Assembly (NCBI RefSeq): GCF_900184035.1
Contig: NZ_FXWP01000025.1
Span: 186,001 to 250,000, forward strand
Length of the DNA stretch: 64,000 bases
From: Kosakonia pseudosacchari
Lineage (GTDB): Bacteria > Pseudomonadota > Gammaproteobacteria > Enterobacterales > Enterobacteriaceae
Reading direction: 5' to 3'
Every line of letters begins with the position of its first letter. Positions within the stretch are counted from its first letter, which is position 1. Made by a program: the position numbers and the translations under genes. Shown here one piece after another: positions 1 through 9,849 of this stretch. The notes under the pieces were generated by a model. That model worked only from the letters and a program-made list of their open reading frames with translations. It was not told the origin of the DNA and searched no databases.

Positions 1-113
1 CCTCGGAAGTGCGTCGTTTGCTTAAAACACACCAGTTTTCCCGTATTCGGGAAATTGTACCGGATACCACTTTTGCGCACCTTGAGTCTCATTACAGCGC
101 GGAAGTCGCTTAA
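1..113 (+). CDS. citC: Citrate lyase ligase CitC, C-terminal end (partial)
   Basis: Only the last 36 codons are present, read in frame from base 3 to the TAA at 111-113; the 5' part lies outside the window. The tail carries SEVRRLLKTHQFSRIREIVP, which resembles the C-terminus of [citrate (pro-3S)-lyase] ligase. CitC acetylates the prosthetic thiol on CitD using acetate and ATP. The assignment rests on this similarity and on its place directly before citD (17-bp gap), the usual citCDEF order. Confidence 0.8.
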   Translation, partial: SEVRRLLKTHQFSRIREIVPDTTFAHLESHYSAEVA

Positions 114-130
114 AAATCAGGAAAATAATT

Positions 131-424
131 ATGAAAATTGTAAGGGAGGCGCTGGCCGGGACGATGGAGTCCAGCGACCTGATGGTGAAAATCGCCCCCG
201 CAGAAGGCGAGCTGGATATTGTTATCCATAGCGAGGTGATGAAGCAGTTCGGCGATCAAATCCGCAAGGTAGTGGATACCACGCTGCGCGCGATGGAAGT
301 CCGCCAGGGCTTAATCATCATTGAAGATAAAGGCGCACTGGACTGCGTAATCCGTGCCCGTCTGCAAAGCGCCATTCTGCGCGCCGCCGAAGGCACCGAA
401 ATCGACTGGGGGAAACTGCTGTGA
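131..424 (+). CDS. citD: Citrate lyase acyl carrier protein (gamma subunit)
   Basis: The 97-residue protein has the family's usual length. CitD carries the 2'-(5''-triphosphoribosyl)-3'-dephospho-CoA group through which acetyl and citryl groups are exchanged during anaerobic cleavage of citrate to acetate and oxaloacetate. The attachment serine is visible as Ser14 in [11 protein letters not shown]. The middle ([11 protein letters not shown]) and the end ([16 protein letters not shown]) match the enterobacterial family closely. It is followed by citE with a 4-bp GTGA overlap, so the two are translationally coupled. Confidence 0.96.
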   Translation: MKIVREALAGTMESSDLMVKIAPAEGELDIVIHSEVMKQFGDQIRKVVDTTLRAMEVRQGLIIIEDKGALDCVIRARLQSAILRAAEGTEIDWGKLL

Positions 425-1296
425 AAAAACTACGTCGTAGCATGCTGTTCCTGCCGGGCGCTAACGCCGCCATGCTCTCCACCGCTTTTATCTACCGTCC
501 TGATTCGATCATGTTCGACCTGGAAGACGCAGTAGCGCTGCGCGAAAAAGACACTGCGCGTTTGCTGGTGTTCCACGCACTGCAACATCCGATGTATCAG
601 GATATGGAAACCGTGGTGCGTATTAACCCACTGAACACGCCGTTTGGCCTGCCTGATCTGGAGGCGGTGGTTCGCGCCGGTGTTGATGTGGTGCGTTTAC
701 CGAAAACGGACACGCCGGAAGATATCTACGAACTGGAACGCCACCTGGAGCGTATCGAACTTGCCTGCGGGCGCGAAGTGGGGTCAACCCGCGTGATGGC
801 GGCGATTGAATCAGCGATTGGCGTCATTAATGCCGTCGCGATTGCGCGCAGCTCGCAGCGCTTAATTGGCATCGCGCTCGCCGCGTTTGACTACGTGATG
901 GATATGCAAACCGAACGTGGCGACGGCACTGAACTGTTCTATGCGCGCTGCGCCGTACTGCACGCTGCGCGCGCCGCCGGGATTGATGCGTTCGATGTAG
1001 TGTGGTCAGACGTCAATGATGAAGCCGGTTTCCTGCGCGAAGTCGATCTGGTGCGCAAAATGGGTTTCAACGGCAAGTCATTGATCAACCCGCGTCAAAT
1101 CGATCTGCTGCATAACGCCTATGCACCAACCCAGCAGGAAGTGGATCACGCGAAAGTGGTTATCGAAGCGGCGGAAGAGGGCGAACGCAATGGTCTCGGC
1201 GTGGTTTCGCTGAACGGCAAAATGATTGACGCCCCCATTATTAATCACGCGCAGATGGTGCTGGAACGTGCGGCTGCGTCCGGCGTGCGTCGTTAA
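421..1296 (+). CDS. citE: Citrate lyase beta subunit (citryl-ACP lyase)
   Basis: The 291-residue protein belongs to the HpcH/HpaI aldolase family and splits citryl-ACP into acetyl-ACP and oxaloacetate. The family's N-terminal signature [16 protein letters not shown] and the acidic motif [15 protein letters not shown] are present, as are [15 protein letters not shown] and a C-terminal [14 protein letters not shown]. The start is GTG at 421, overlapping the citD stop, and no better in-frame start lies near. It sits in the middle of the cit operon and citF follows after 10 bp with a short Shine-Dalgarno. Confidence 0.96.
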   Translation: MKKLRRSMLFLPGANAAMLSTAFIYRPDSIMFDLEDAVALREKDTARLLVFHALQHPMYQDMETVVRINPLNTPFGLPDLEAVVRAGVDVVRLPKTDTPEDIYELERHLERIELACGREVGSTRVMAAIESAIGVINAVAIARSSQRLIGIALAAFDYVMDMQTERGDGTELFYARCAVLHAARAAGIDAFDVVWSDVNDEAGFLREVDLVRKMGFNGKSLINPRQIDLLHNAYAPTQQEVDHAKVVIEAAEEGERNGLGVVSLNGKMIDAPIINHAQMVLERAAASGVRR

Positions 1297-1306
1297 GGAC
1301 AGAACA

Positions 1307-2833
1307 ATGAATCAAACAGAGCTTCTTCACGTTAATTTTCCCCATCTGCGTGATTTAAAACCCTTTGAAAGCGCTCACGCGGCAACACCGTGGCTGGCGG
1401 ATATCAACACCAAACACACGCGCAAACTCTGCGCGACGCTGGAAGACGCGATTGCCCGCAGTGGTCTGAAAGACGGTATGACTATCTCTTTCCACCACGC
1501 ATTTCGCGAAGGCGATCGCGTGATCAACAACGTTGTGGCAACGCTGGCGCGTCTGGGTTTTAAAAACCTGACGCTGGCTTCCAGTTCGCTGATGACCTGC
1601 AACGATGCGCTGATCGAACATATTCAGAACGGTGTAATTTCGCGTATTTACACCTCCGGGATGCGCGGCAAGCTGGCAGATGCGATCTCTCACGGCCTGA
1701 TGGCGGAGCCCGTTCAGATTCACTCTCACGGCGGCCGCGTGAAGCTGTTGCAGGATGGCGAGCTGAACATCGATGTCGCTTTCCTCGGCGTGCCGTGCAG
1801 CGATGAGTTCGGTAACGCCAACGGCACTCAGGGGAAATCCTGTTGTGGCTCGCTGGGTTACGCGATGGTGGACGCGCAGTTCGCCAAAAAAGTGGTGTTA
1901 TTGACCGAAGAGCTGGTGCCGTTCCCGAACATGCCAGCGAGCCTTGGTCAGGATCAGGTTGATCTGATCGTGCAGGTAGAAAGCGTGGGCGATCCGGCGA
2001 AAATCAGCGTCGGTGCGGCCCGCGTCACCAGCAATCCGCGCGAGCTGATGATTGCCCGCTACGCGGCAGATGTCATTGAACATTCGGGGTATTTCAAAGA
2101 CGGTTTCTCCATGCAGACCGGCTCCGGCGCAGCAGCGACCGCAGCGACGCGCTTCATGGAAGAAAAAATGGAGCGCCACGGGGTGAAAGCCCGCTTCGCG
2201 CTTGGCGGCATCACCGGTAGCCTGGTGGATCTGCATGAGAAAGGGCTTATTGAAAAACTGCTGGATACGCAGTGTTTCGATGGCGAAGCGGCGGCTTCGC
2301 TGCGCCGTAACCCTAATCATGTCGAGATCTCCACTAACGTCTATGCCAACCCGGGCGGTAAGGCTGCCAGCTGCGATCAACTGGATGTAGTGATCCTCAG
2401 CGCGCTGGAGATCGATGTCGACTTCAACGTTAACGTCATCACCGGTTCTGATGGCGTGATGCGTGGCGCATCCGGCGGTCACTGCGATGTCGCGGCAGCT
2501 GCCAACCTCACCATTGTCGTGGCTCCTTTGCTACGCAGCCGCATTCCTACCGTTGTAAAACGCGTGACCACATTGCTGACGCCAGGGGAAAGCATCGACG
2601 TGCTGGTCACCGATCATGGTATTGCTGTTAACCCGGCGCGTCCGGATATCCGCGAGCGTTTGCTGGCGGCGGGCCTGAAAATCGTCGACATCGAAGCGCT
2701 TTATCAGCGTGCGATTTCACTGACCGGCGAACCGAAACCGATCGCTTTTACTGACCGCATTGTTGGTGTAATCCGCTATCGCGACGGCAGCGTGATCGAT
2801 GTGGTTCGTCAGGTTAAAGAGGACAATCTATGA
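1307..2833 (+). CDS. citF: Citrate lyase alpha subunit (citrate CoA-transferase)
   Basis: The 508-residue protein transfers the prosthetic CoA-like thiol from acetyl to citryl on CitD. The open frame extends upstream to 1226 inside citE, but the ATG at 1307 is preceded by AAGGAC and gives a CitF-sized protein beginning MNQTELLHVNFPHL, so I chose it. The CoA-transferase glycine-rich region (SMQTGSGAAATAATRFM) and GSDGVMRGASGGHCDVAAAA near the C-terminus are clear. The stop overlaps the citX start (ATGA). Confidence 0.95.
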   Translation: MNQTELLHVNFPHLRDLKPFESAHAATPWLADINTKHTRKLCATLEDAIARSGLKDGMTISFHHAFREGDRVINNVVATLARLGFKNLTLASSSLMTCNDALIEHIQNGVISRIYTSGMRGKLADAISHGLMAEPVQIHSHGGRVKLLQDGELNIDVAFLGVPCSDEFGNANGTQGKSCCGSLGYAMVDAQFAKKVVLLTEELVPFPNMPASLGQDQVDLIVQVESVGDPAKISVGAARVTSNPRELMIARYAADVIEHSGYFKDGFSMQTGSGAAATAATRFMEEKMERHGVKARFALGGITGSLVDLHEKGLIEKLLDTQCFDGEAAASLRRNPNHVEISTNVYANPGGKAASCDQLDVVILSALEIDVDFNVNVITGSDGVMRGASGGHCDVAAAANLTIVVAPLLRSRIPTVVKRVTTLLTPGESIDVLVTDHGIAVNPARPDIRERLLAAGLKIVDIEALYQRAISLTGEPKPIAFTDRIVGVIRYRDGSVIDVVRQVKEDNL

Positions 2834-3369
2834 CCACACTGACGCCCGTGAGAGCGGGCGTCAGCCTCGAAGCGCTGCTGGCGGCGAAAGATAGCCGCGC
2901 GGCGCGTCAGGCTGACTGGCTCACTCATTATCAACAACCCGTTATTTCGCTGACGCTGGTTACCCCCGGAGCGGTAAAAGACAGTATTCGTTACCGCAAT
3001 ACCATGGGCGTGGCCCTCCAGGCCTGCGACCAGTTGTTGTGGCAAAACCGCTGGCGCGTGCTGGACAGGCAGGTATTGTGGCTGCCAACCGGCGCGGAAG
3101 CGTTGTGGTGCGTGGAGCATCCGGCGGTGGAAATCAAAGCGCAGTGCGTGGAGATGGAACAGACCCATCCGCTTGGCAGATTGTGGGATTTCGATGTGTT
3201 TTGCCCGAAAGCAGGGCAGGTGGGGCGACATTCGCTGGATTTAAATACTCGCCGCTGTCTGGTATGTGATGAACCTGCACACGGCTGCGCCCGTTCGCGT
3301 CGCCATTCGTTAGAAGATGTAGTGGCTCGCGTGGAGAAATTAATTGATGGCTGGTTTGCTCGCGACTAA
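2830..3369 (+). CDS. citX: Apo-citrate lyase phosphoribosyl-dephospho-CoA transferase
   Basis: The 179-residue protein attaches the triphosphoribosyl-dephospho-CoA precursor to Ser14 of apo-CitD. The strongest family mark is the C-terminal Cys/His-rich stretch RRCLVCDEPAHGCARSRRH at about residues 142-160; the N-terminal TLVTPGAVKDSIRYRNTMG is also typical. It starts inside the citF stop and overlaps citG by about 23 bp, so citF-citX-citG appear coupled. A separate citX gene is the E. coli arrangement; in some lactic acid bacteria it is fused to citG. Confidence 0.93.
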   Translation: MTTLTPVRAGVSLEALLAAKDSRAARQADWLTHYQQPVISLTLVTPGAVKDSIRYRNTMGVALQACDQLLWQNRWRVLDRQVLWLPTGAEALWCVEHPAVEIKAQCVEMEQTHPLGRLWDFDVFCPKAGQVGRHSLDLNTRRCLVCDEPAHGCARSRRHSLEDVVARVEKLIDGWFARD

Positions 3370-4174
3370 ATCCGCCATTGCTGATGTGCCTGAGCTTGCG
3401 GCACAGGCGCTGCGTCTTGAGCTGGATTTAACCCCCAAACCGGGGCTGGTGGACAGAGCCAATAACGGCTCGCACCAGGATATGGATCATGCGCTGTTTT
3501 TAAAGAGTATTGCGGCGATTACGCCGTGGTTCAGGGTCTTTGCCGAAGCAGGAAAAACCCATGCACAGAAACCGGCCAGCGAGCAGCTACGGCTGCTGCG
3601 CCCGATGGGTATCGCCTGCGAGCAAGCGATGTTCACGGCGACAGGGGGCGTGAACACCCATAAGGGCGGCATTTTTTCGCTTGGTCTGCTCTGTTTCGCC
3701 GCCGGGCGTTTGCAGGGACAAGGGCGCAGGGTTAGCGCTGACGCGCTTTGCCAGCAGGTCAGTGAAATCTGCTGTGGATTAGTGGCGCGTGAACTGGATG
3801 GTCGCCCACAGGCTATCACTGCGGGTGAAAAACAGTTTCGCCAGTATGGGCTGACGGGGGCACGCGGTGAAGCCGAGCAGGGGTTTATCACTGTGCGCCG
3901 CGCAGTGTTGCCGTTCTGGCATCAGGAACAGGGGGAGCGGCGGTTACACAATGCGCTGCTGCGCCTGATGGCCGCGAACCGTGACAGCAATCTGGTTTCT
4001 CGCGGCGGTATTGAAGGGCTGCGCTACGTCCAGGATTATGCGGCGAGATTGCTGGCAACAGGTTGGGATAGCGATGCGCTGCGCGAAATGGATAGTGCGT
4101 TAATGGCTCGCCGGTTAAGTCCCGGCGGTAGCGCGGATTTGCTGGCGGTGGCCTGGGTTCTTGGTGAGCTGTAA
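3347..4174 (+). CDS. citG: Triphosphoribosyl-dephospho-CoA synthase
   Basis: This protein condenses ATP with dephospho-CoA to make the CitD prosthetic group precursor used by CitX. It is about 275 residues. Family motifs are LTPKPGLVDRANNGSHQDMD near residue 30 and TGGVNTHKGGIFSLGL near residue 100, plus the C-terminal RLSPGGSADLLAVAW. I prefer the ATG at 3347 to the TTG directly before it. It is the last gene of the cit cluster here: no citT or citS transporter follows, and the next DNA is the 4181-4487 repeat. Confidence 0.93.
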   Translation: MAGLLATKSAIADVPELAAQALRLELDLTPKPGLVDRANNGSHQDMDHALFLKSIAAITPWFRVFAEAGKTHAQKPASEQLRLLRPMGIACEQAMFTATGGVNTHKGGIFSLGLLCFAAGRLQGQGRRVSADALCQQVSEICCGLVARELDGRPQAITAGEKQFRQYGLTGARGEAEQGFITVRRAVLPFWHQEQGERRLHNALLRLMAANRDSNLVSRGGIEGLRYVQDYAARLLATGWDSDALREMDSALMARRLSPGGSADLLAVAWVLGEL

Positions 4175-4180
4175 GCTGGC

Positions 4181-4342
4181 TATAAAAAACTATCTCATAG
4201 CAGATGGCACTGGTTGCACCTCAGAAGGGCGCAATCAGTACCCTAATAAAAAGTCCCTGCCTGTTCTGAACGATTTCACTCAAAAGATAATAAGCTAAAG
4301 CCTGCGGCTAACCACCTCCGCAAAAAAAGGGGGGCAAATGGT
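4181..4342. repeat. Structured tandem repeat, unit A
   Basis: First of two tandem, non-coding units that repeat with a 162-bp period downstream of citG. It holds a weak hairpin CTATCT/AGATGG (4190-4195 with 4202-4207), a second hairpin TTGC/GCAA extended by CCT/GGG (4214-4234), the core CTGCCTGTTCTGAACGATTT (4257-4276) and a degenerate CCACCTCC/GGGGGG arm (4312-4334). I do not recognise it as a REP, ERIC or known insertion sequence. Unit A is the more decayed copy. Confidence 0.7.
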
Positions 4343-4487
4343 CGTAAAAAACCACCTGCTTAGCAGGTGGCATTGATTTCGCCCCAGAGGGGCGTACTAA
4401 AAGCCCTACAATTAGTCTCTGCCTGTTCTGAACGATTTAAAGGCAAAGCCAAAACCTCTTGCTGACCACCTCCATAGGAGGTGGTGT
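4343..4487. repeat. Structured tandem repeat, unit B
   Basis: Second copy of the element, better preserved. Perfect hairpins are CCACCTGC/GCAGGTGG (4352-4359 with 4363-4370), CGCCCC/GGGGCG (4380-4385 with 4389-4394) and ACCACCTCC/GGAGGTGGT (4465-4473 with 4477-4485). The same 20-base core as unit A lies at 4419-4438. Stem positions differ from unit A by changes that keep pairing. No open frame or transposase is attached, so it looks like a non-autonomous mobile unit or an RNA-forming repeat. Confidence 0.7.
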
Positions 4488-4502
4488 TCATGCAGGGATA
4501 AA

Positions 4503-4528
4503 AAAACCCGGCGTTCAGGCCGGGTTTT
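4503..4528. terminator. Bidirectional terminator between cit cluster and nupG
   Basis: AAAACCCGG and CCGGGTTTT form a 9-bp stem with an 8-base loop and have A and T tracts on both sides. It can end nupG transcription from the minus strand and cit transcription from the plus strand. Confidence 0.85.
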
Positions 4529-4571
4529 GTCTTTGCCTCTTTTACCGCCTTCAAAGCGGCGCTGAAGGGGC

Positions 4572-5825
4572 TCAGGCTTTCTGCGCTACACCTGCTGGTT
4601 CGCGCACATGTTTGTATTTAAAAAGCATTACGAAGGCAAAGGCCAGCACCAGTGAGTAACCCGCGAAAATCAACCACACGGTTTTCCAGTCGGTGATGCC
4701 CGCCGTGGTGTAGATCTCAACCACTTTGCCGCTCACCATCCCGCCGAGAATACAGCCGAAGCCGTTGGTCATCATCAGCAACATACCCTGCGCACTGGCA
4801 CGGATAGCCGGATTCACCTCTTTCTCCACGAATACCGAACCGGAGATATTAAAGAAGTCGAACGCGCAACCGTAAACGATCATCGACAGCACCAGCAACA
4901 CGGTACCGAACGGCGTCGGGTCGCCATAGGCAAACAGACCAAAACGCAGTACCCAGGCGATGATACTGATCAACATGACGTTCTTGATGCCGTAACGGCT
5001 CATAAAGAACGGGATCGCCAGAATAAACGCGGTTTCGGAAATCTGCGAAATCGACATCATCACCGAAGCATGGGTCACGATGAAGCTATCGGCAAACAGC
5101 GGGTTCGCGTCAAAGCTGTGCAGGAAGGTGTTGCCGAACATGTTGGTGATCTGCAGCTCGGCGCCCAGCAGCATTGAGAAGATAAAGAAGATCGCCATGC
5201 GCTTGTTTTTAAACAGCGCGAAAGCGTTCAGGCCCAGCATCTCCACCCAGGTCTGTTTCTCTTTGCTTTTCGCAACCGGCATATGCGGCAGCGTCAGAGA
5301 GAACAGGCTCAGCACCAGCGACAGCGCCGCGCCAATATAGAGCTGCATGTGGCTCAGTTCGAAACCGGAGAAGCTCACCGCCCACATCGCCAGAATAAAG
5401 CCGATGGTGCCCCAGATACGAATCGGTGGGAAATCGGTCACAATATCGTGGCCTGCGGATTTCAGGCGGAAGTAAGAAATGGTGTTTACCAGGCCCAGCG
5501 TTGGCATGTAGGCCAGCGAGTTAAGCAGGATGATGGCGAACATAGCGCCTGGCGTGGTGACACCCGCGGCGATAAATAACGTAATCGCGCCAACCAGATG
5601 ACACAGGGCATAAACCCATTTTGCGCTCAGCCACTTATCCGCAACGATACCGAGCAGCGTTGGCATCAGCAGTGATGCAATACCCAGCGAGCTATACACC
5701 GCGCCAATTTCCGCGCCCTGGAATTTCAGGGTAACGAACATATAAGAGCCAAGCGTAGTCAGCCAGCTTCCCCACAGGCAGAACTGCAGAAAGATAATGA
5801 CTTTCAGCTGCAGCTTAAGATTCAT
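4572..5825 (-). CDS. nupG: Nucleoside:proton symporter NupG
   Basis: The 417-residue inner-membrane protein of the major facilitator superfamily (nucleoside:H+ symporter family) takes up purine and pyrimidine nucleosides; E. coli NupG has 418 residues. About twelve hydrophobic segments are visible, starting with LKVIIFLQFCLWGSWLTTLG. The frame is open to 5870, but the ATG at 5825 (MNLKLQLK) follows AAAGGAG-like and AGGAAA sequences and matches the family start. The upstream region holds CRP-like sites, consistent with the CRP/CytR control known for nupG. Confidence 0.95.
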   Translation of the reverse strand: MNLKLQLKVIIFLQFCLWGSWLTTLGSYMFVTLKFQGAEIGAVYSSLGIASLLMPTLLGIVADKWLSAKWVYALCHLVGAITLFIAAGVTTPGAMFAIILLNSLAYMPTLGLVNTISYFRLKSAGHDIVTDFPPIRIWGTIGFILAMWAVSFSGFELSHMQLYIGAALSLVLSLFSLTLPHMPVAKSKEKQTWVEMLGLNAFALFKNKRMAIFFIFSMLLGAELQITNMFGNTFLHSFDANPLFADSFIVTHASVMMSISQISETAFILAIPFFMSRYGIKNVMLISIIAWVLRFGLFAYGDPTPFGTVLLVLSMIVYGCAFDFFNISGSVFVEKEVNPAIRASAQGMLLMMTNGFGCILGGMVSGKVVEIYTTAGITDWKTVWLIFAGYSLVLAFAFVMLFKYKHVREPAGVAQKA

Positions 5826-5970
5826 GCTAATTTCCTCACAAAGGAGAGTGATAGATGTTGGAATGGGCACAATTGCGTTTGTTATGTGTCAGGATTCTAC
5901 CATCTACGGGGTGGCGAATTTGTTATGCCCGACATAAAAATGCAAACTTCCTCTGATTGCATTTTTATAT

Positions 5971-6015
5971 GGTGACGGATCTCACACTTTAGCGCAACCG
6001 TTTGCATCACTCACA
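5971..6015 (-). promoter_or_regulatory. nupG regulatory region: two CRP-like sites
   Basis: On the minus strand, TGTGAGATCCGTCACC (5971-5986) matches the CRP consensus TGTGA-N6-TCACA except at the last base. A second half-conserved site, TGTGAGTGATGCAAAC (6000-6015), lies 29 bp upstream. Between and around them are GTTGC and GCAAAC octamer-like pieces of the kind CytR binds between paired CRP sites. CRP plus CytR control of nupG is established in E. coli; the sites here are read from sequence only. Confidence 0.6.
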
Positions 6016-6027
6016 TGAATACCTTAT

Positions 6028-6058
6028 GCCTCTTTCGTCGGGACAGACGAAAGAGGCA
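6028..6058. terminator. Hairpin after mltC
   Basis: GCCTCTTTCGTC pairs with GACGAAAGAGGC to give a strong 12-bp stem just beyond the mltC stop. No long T tract follows on the minus strand, so it may act as a terminator or as an mRNA 3' end stabiliser. Confidence 0.55.
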
Positions 6059-6063
6059 GCAGA

Positions 6064-7146
6064 TTAGTTGCGACGGTAGGTTTTCTGTGCGGCGTTAACT
6101 TTGTAGAGATAGCGGCGGGATTCCGCCGAAGGGTGACGCGTGGTGAGGGTTTGATACACATCTCCCGGCGTCATGGTGTTGATGATATTTGCCGCCTGCA
6201 CTTTATCGGCGGAAAAGACGCGCAACACGCTGCCGGCACCGCCGTTATAAGCGGTAATAACCGCATAGCGCCGTGATGTTGGGTTAGTAATACCGGCGAG
6301 ATAAATGTTATTCAACATCGCCAGGTAGGCAGTGCCGGTATCAATGTTACTTTGCGGATCAAACAGATAACTGCGATCGGGCGTACCAGATTTCCCCTGC
6401 GCGCGGAATACATCTTTACCGGCGCTGTGCTGCACAACCTGCATTAATCCCAGCGCATCGGAACGGCTCACGGCGTACGGGTTAAAGGACGATTCGGTTT
6501 GCATGATCGCCAGAATCAGCGATTCGTCGACGCCATACTTATGCGACGCTTTGCGCACCATCCCGACGTATTTATGTGCGCGTTTATCCAGGTGGTTTGG
6601 CACCAGGTTAATCGTCACGCTGTAGATCATGCGTAAACCATTGCTGCGGCTTTTCAGACGCGTTTGCAGCAAATAGTCCGCAAACTGCGCGGCGCGCCAT
6701 TGCCAGCGAATGGCTTCGCCGTTGTTATCCACCACCTGGCCATACAGGAACGGCTCTTTCGAGATCTGAATATCGTCGACATCGGAGTAAAGATCGATTG
6801 AACCCGGATCGTCGCCCATCAGCAGGGTTTTGATAATCGCCTGGCGCAGATGCGCCGCAGGTTCGGTGCCGGAGATAGTCTCGACGGTGATCGTCCCCTC
6901 GTCGAAGTTGATGTGGCTGCGGGTTTGGTACTGATCGGTATATTTAACGTAGTCCTTTGGACCTGCGATCAGAACCTCGTTAAATCCCCATAAATTCTCA
7001 ATATTATGGGCAAATTGACCCATCAGGATGTCAAAACCGTTGGTGTCTTTAATCCAGGCTTCGTTGTAGTCGTCGCCCGTTTTATTCGAACTGGAACAAG
7101 AAATCAGCAACGGCGCAATAATCGCTAGCGCTAAATATTTTTTCAT
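6064..7146 (-). CDS. mltC: Membrane-bound lytic murein transglycosylase C
   Basis: The 360-residue outer-membrane lipoprotein cleaves peptidoglycan glycan strands, leaving 1,6-anhydromuramic ends. The signal peptide ends in the lipobox LLISC with Cys17. The lysozyme-like domain in the C-terminal half has the catalytic Glu in [15 protein letters not shown] and the family motifs [19 protein letters not shown] and [13 protein letters not shown]. The frame runs open to 7215, but MKKYLALA at 7146 gives the proper signal peptide; an adjacent ATG at 7149 is an alternative. It follows yggX on the same strand. Confidence 0.95.
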   Translation of the reverse strand: MKKYLALAIIAPLLISCSSSNKTGDDYNEAWIKDTNGFDILMGQFAHNIENLWGFNEVLIAGPKDYVKYTDQYQTRSHINFDEGTITVETISGTEPAAHLRQAIIKTLLMGDDPGSIDLYSDVDDIQISKEPFLYGQVVDNNGEAIRWQWRAAQFADYLLQTRLKSRSNGLRMIYSVTINLVPNHLDKRAHKYVGMVRKASHKYGVDESLILAIMQTESSFNPYAVSRSDALGLMQVVQHSAGKDVFRAQGKSGTPDRSYLFDPQSNIDTGTAYLAMLNNIYLAGITNPTSRRYAVITAYNGGAGSVLRVFSADKVQAANIINTMTPGDVYQTLTTRHPSAESRRYLYKVNAAQKTYRRN

Positions 7147-7255
7147 CATTCCGGGATGCAATTGTGTTGGTGTGTTAGCGCCGGTGTCCTCTGCGCACTG
7201 GCAATGCCTTCCCATGCTTTCGCGGCATTACCAGTGATTGCGCGTAAACAGCGGC

Positions 7256-8606
<1,351 letters not shown>

Positions 8607-8748
8607 GGTCACCAGAATCACGTAATCAGGGGCGAAGATTGCAGCACAGAGGCGATGAGCTGTAAACCGGAACTTTCCGGTGCTTGCATCGGGCGATGAA
8701 CTTTGGATAATGCCCGTTTCCTGAACACTCTCACAAGCAGATCACTTT

Positions 8749-9468
8749 ATGAATAACGACGTCATTTCACCGGAATTTGATGAAAACGGCCGCCCGTTGC
8801 GCCGCATTCGCAGCTTTGTCCGTCGCCAGGGCCGCCTGACAAAAGGGCAGCAACACGCGCTGGATAATTACTGGCCGGTGATGGGCGTTGAGTTCACAGA
8901 ACAGCCGCTTGATTTCACCGCGCTGTTTGGCCGCACTTCCCCGGTTACGCTGGAGATTGGTTTTGGCATGGGCGCTTCGCTGGTTGAAATGGCGAAAACG
9001 CGACCGGATCAGGATTTCCTCGGCATTGAAGTGCACTCGCCGGGCGTTGGCGCTTGCCTCTCCTCCGCTCATGAAGAGGGCGTGGAAAATCTGCGCGTAA
9101 TGTGCCACGACGCGGTGGAAGTGTTGCACAAGATGATTCCTGACAATTCTTTGAACATGGTGCAGCTCTTTTTCCCTGACCCGTGGCACAAAGCGCGTCA
9201 TAATAAACGCCGCATCGTTCAGGTACCCTTTGCTGAACTGGTGAAAAGCAAGCTCAAGCTGGGCGGCGTGTTTCATATGGCGACAGACTGGGAAGCCTAC
9301 GCACAGCATATGCTGGAAGTGATGACGTCCATCGACGGTTACAAAAACCTGTCGGCGACCAACGACTTTGTGCCGCGTCCAGTGTCGCGCCCGGTAACCA
9401 AATTTGAACAGCGTGGCCATCGTCTTGGTCACGGTGTATGGGACTTAATGTTCGAGAGGGTGAAATAA
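8749..9468 (+). CDS. trmB: tRNA (guanine-N7)-methyltransferase
   Basis: The 239-residue SAM-dependent enzyme makes m7G46 in tRNA. The SAM-binding motif is visible as [17 protein letters not shown], and the TrmB signature as [18 protein letters not shown] near residue 145. It is divergent from mutY with about 140 bp between the starts. Its TAA shares one base with the yggL ATG (TAATG), so the two are coupled as in E. coli. Confidence 0.96.
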   Translation: MNNDVISPEFDENGRPLRRIRSFVRRQGRLTKGQQHALDNYWPVMGVEFTEQPLDFTALFGRTSPVTLEIGFGMGASLVEMAKTRPDQDFLGIEVHSPGVGACLSSAHEEGVENLRVMCHDAVEVLHKMIPDNSLNMVQLFFPDPWHKARHNKRRIVQVPFAELVKSKLKLGGVFHMATDWEAYAQHMLEVMTSIDGYKNLSATNDFVPRPVSRPVTKFEQRGHRLGHGVWDLMFERVK

Positions 9469-9794
9469 TGGCAACAAACCGCAGCCGTCGTTTGCGTAAA
9501 AAAATGCACATCGATGAATTTCAGGAACTGGGTTTTTCTGTTGCATGGCGCTTCCCGGAAGGCACCAGCGAAGAGCAGATTGATAAAACGGTTGATGACT
9601 TTATTCAGGAAGTGATTGAGCCGAACAAGCTGGCGTTTGACGGTAGCGGTTATCTGGCGTGGGATGGTCTGATCTGCCTGCAAGAGATTGGCAAATGTAC
9701 TGAAGAGCATCAGGCTATCGTGCGTAAATGGCTTGAAGAACACCAGGTGACCGAGGTGCGCGTCAGCGAACTTTTCGACGTTTGGTGGGACTAA
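9468..9794 (+). CDS. yggL: YggL family 50S ribosome-associated protein
   Basis: The 108-residue small basic-to-acidic protein is of the YggL (DUF469) family, reported to bind 50S ribosomal subunits; its exact job is not settled. It begins [20 protein letters not shown] and contains DGSGYLAWDGLICL. The frame extends into trmB, but the ATG overlapping the trmB stop is the family start. A strong terminator follows at 9807. Confidence 0.93.
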   Translation: MATNRSRRLRKKMHIDEFQELGFSVAWRFPEGTSEEQIDKTVDDFIQEVIEPNKLAFDGSGYLAWDGLICLQEIGKCTEEHQAIVRKWLEEHQVTEVRVSELFDVWWD

Positions 9795-9806
9795 CTAAAG
9801 CATAAG

Positions 9807-9831
9807 GGGCCAGCATTTGCTGGCCCGTTTT
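9807..9831 (+). terminator. Rho-independent terminator after yggL
   Basis: GGGCCAGCA and TGCTGGCCC form a 9-bp stem with a 2-base gap, followed by GTTTT. It separates trmB-yggL from yggN. Confidence 0.85.
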
Positions 9832-9849
9832 GTCTCTACAGGAGTTTAT

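Noticed and set aside
4459-4659. 66-codon plus-strand frame across the second repeat and terminator
   Set aside because: It spans the structured repeat and the terminator and runs into the end of nupG; no coding signs.
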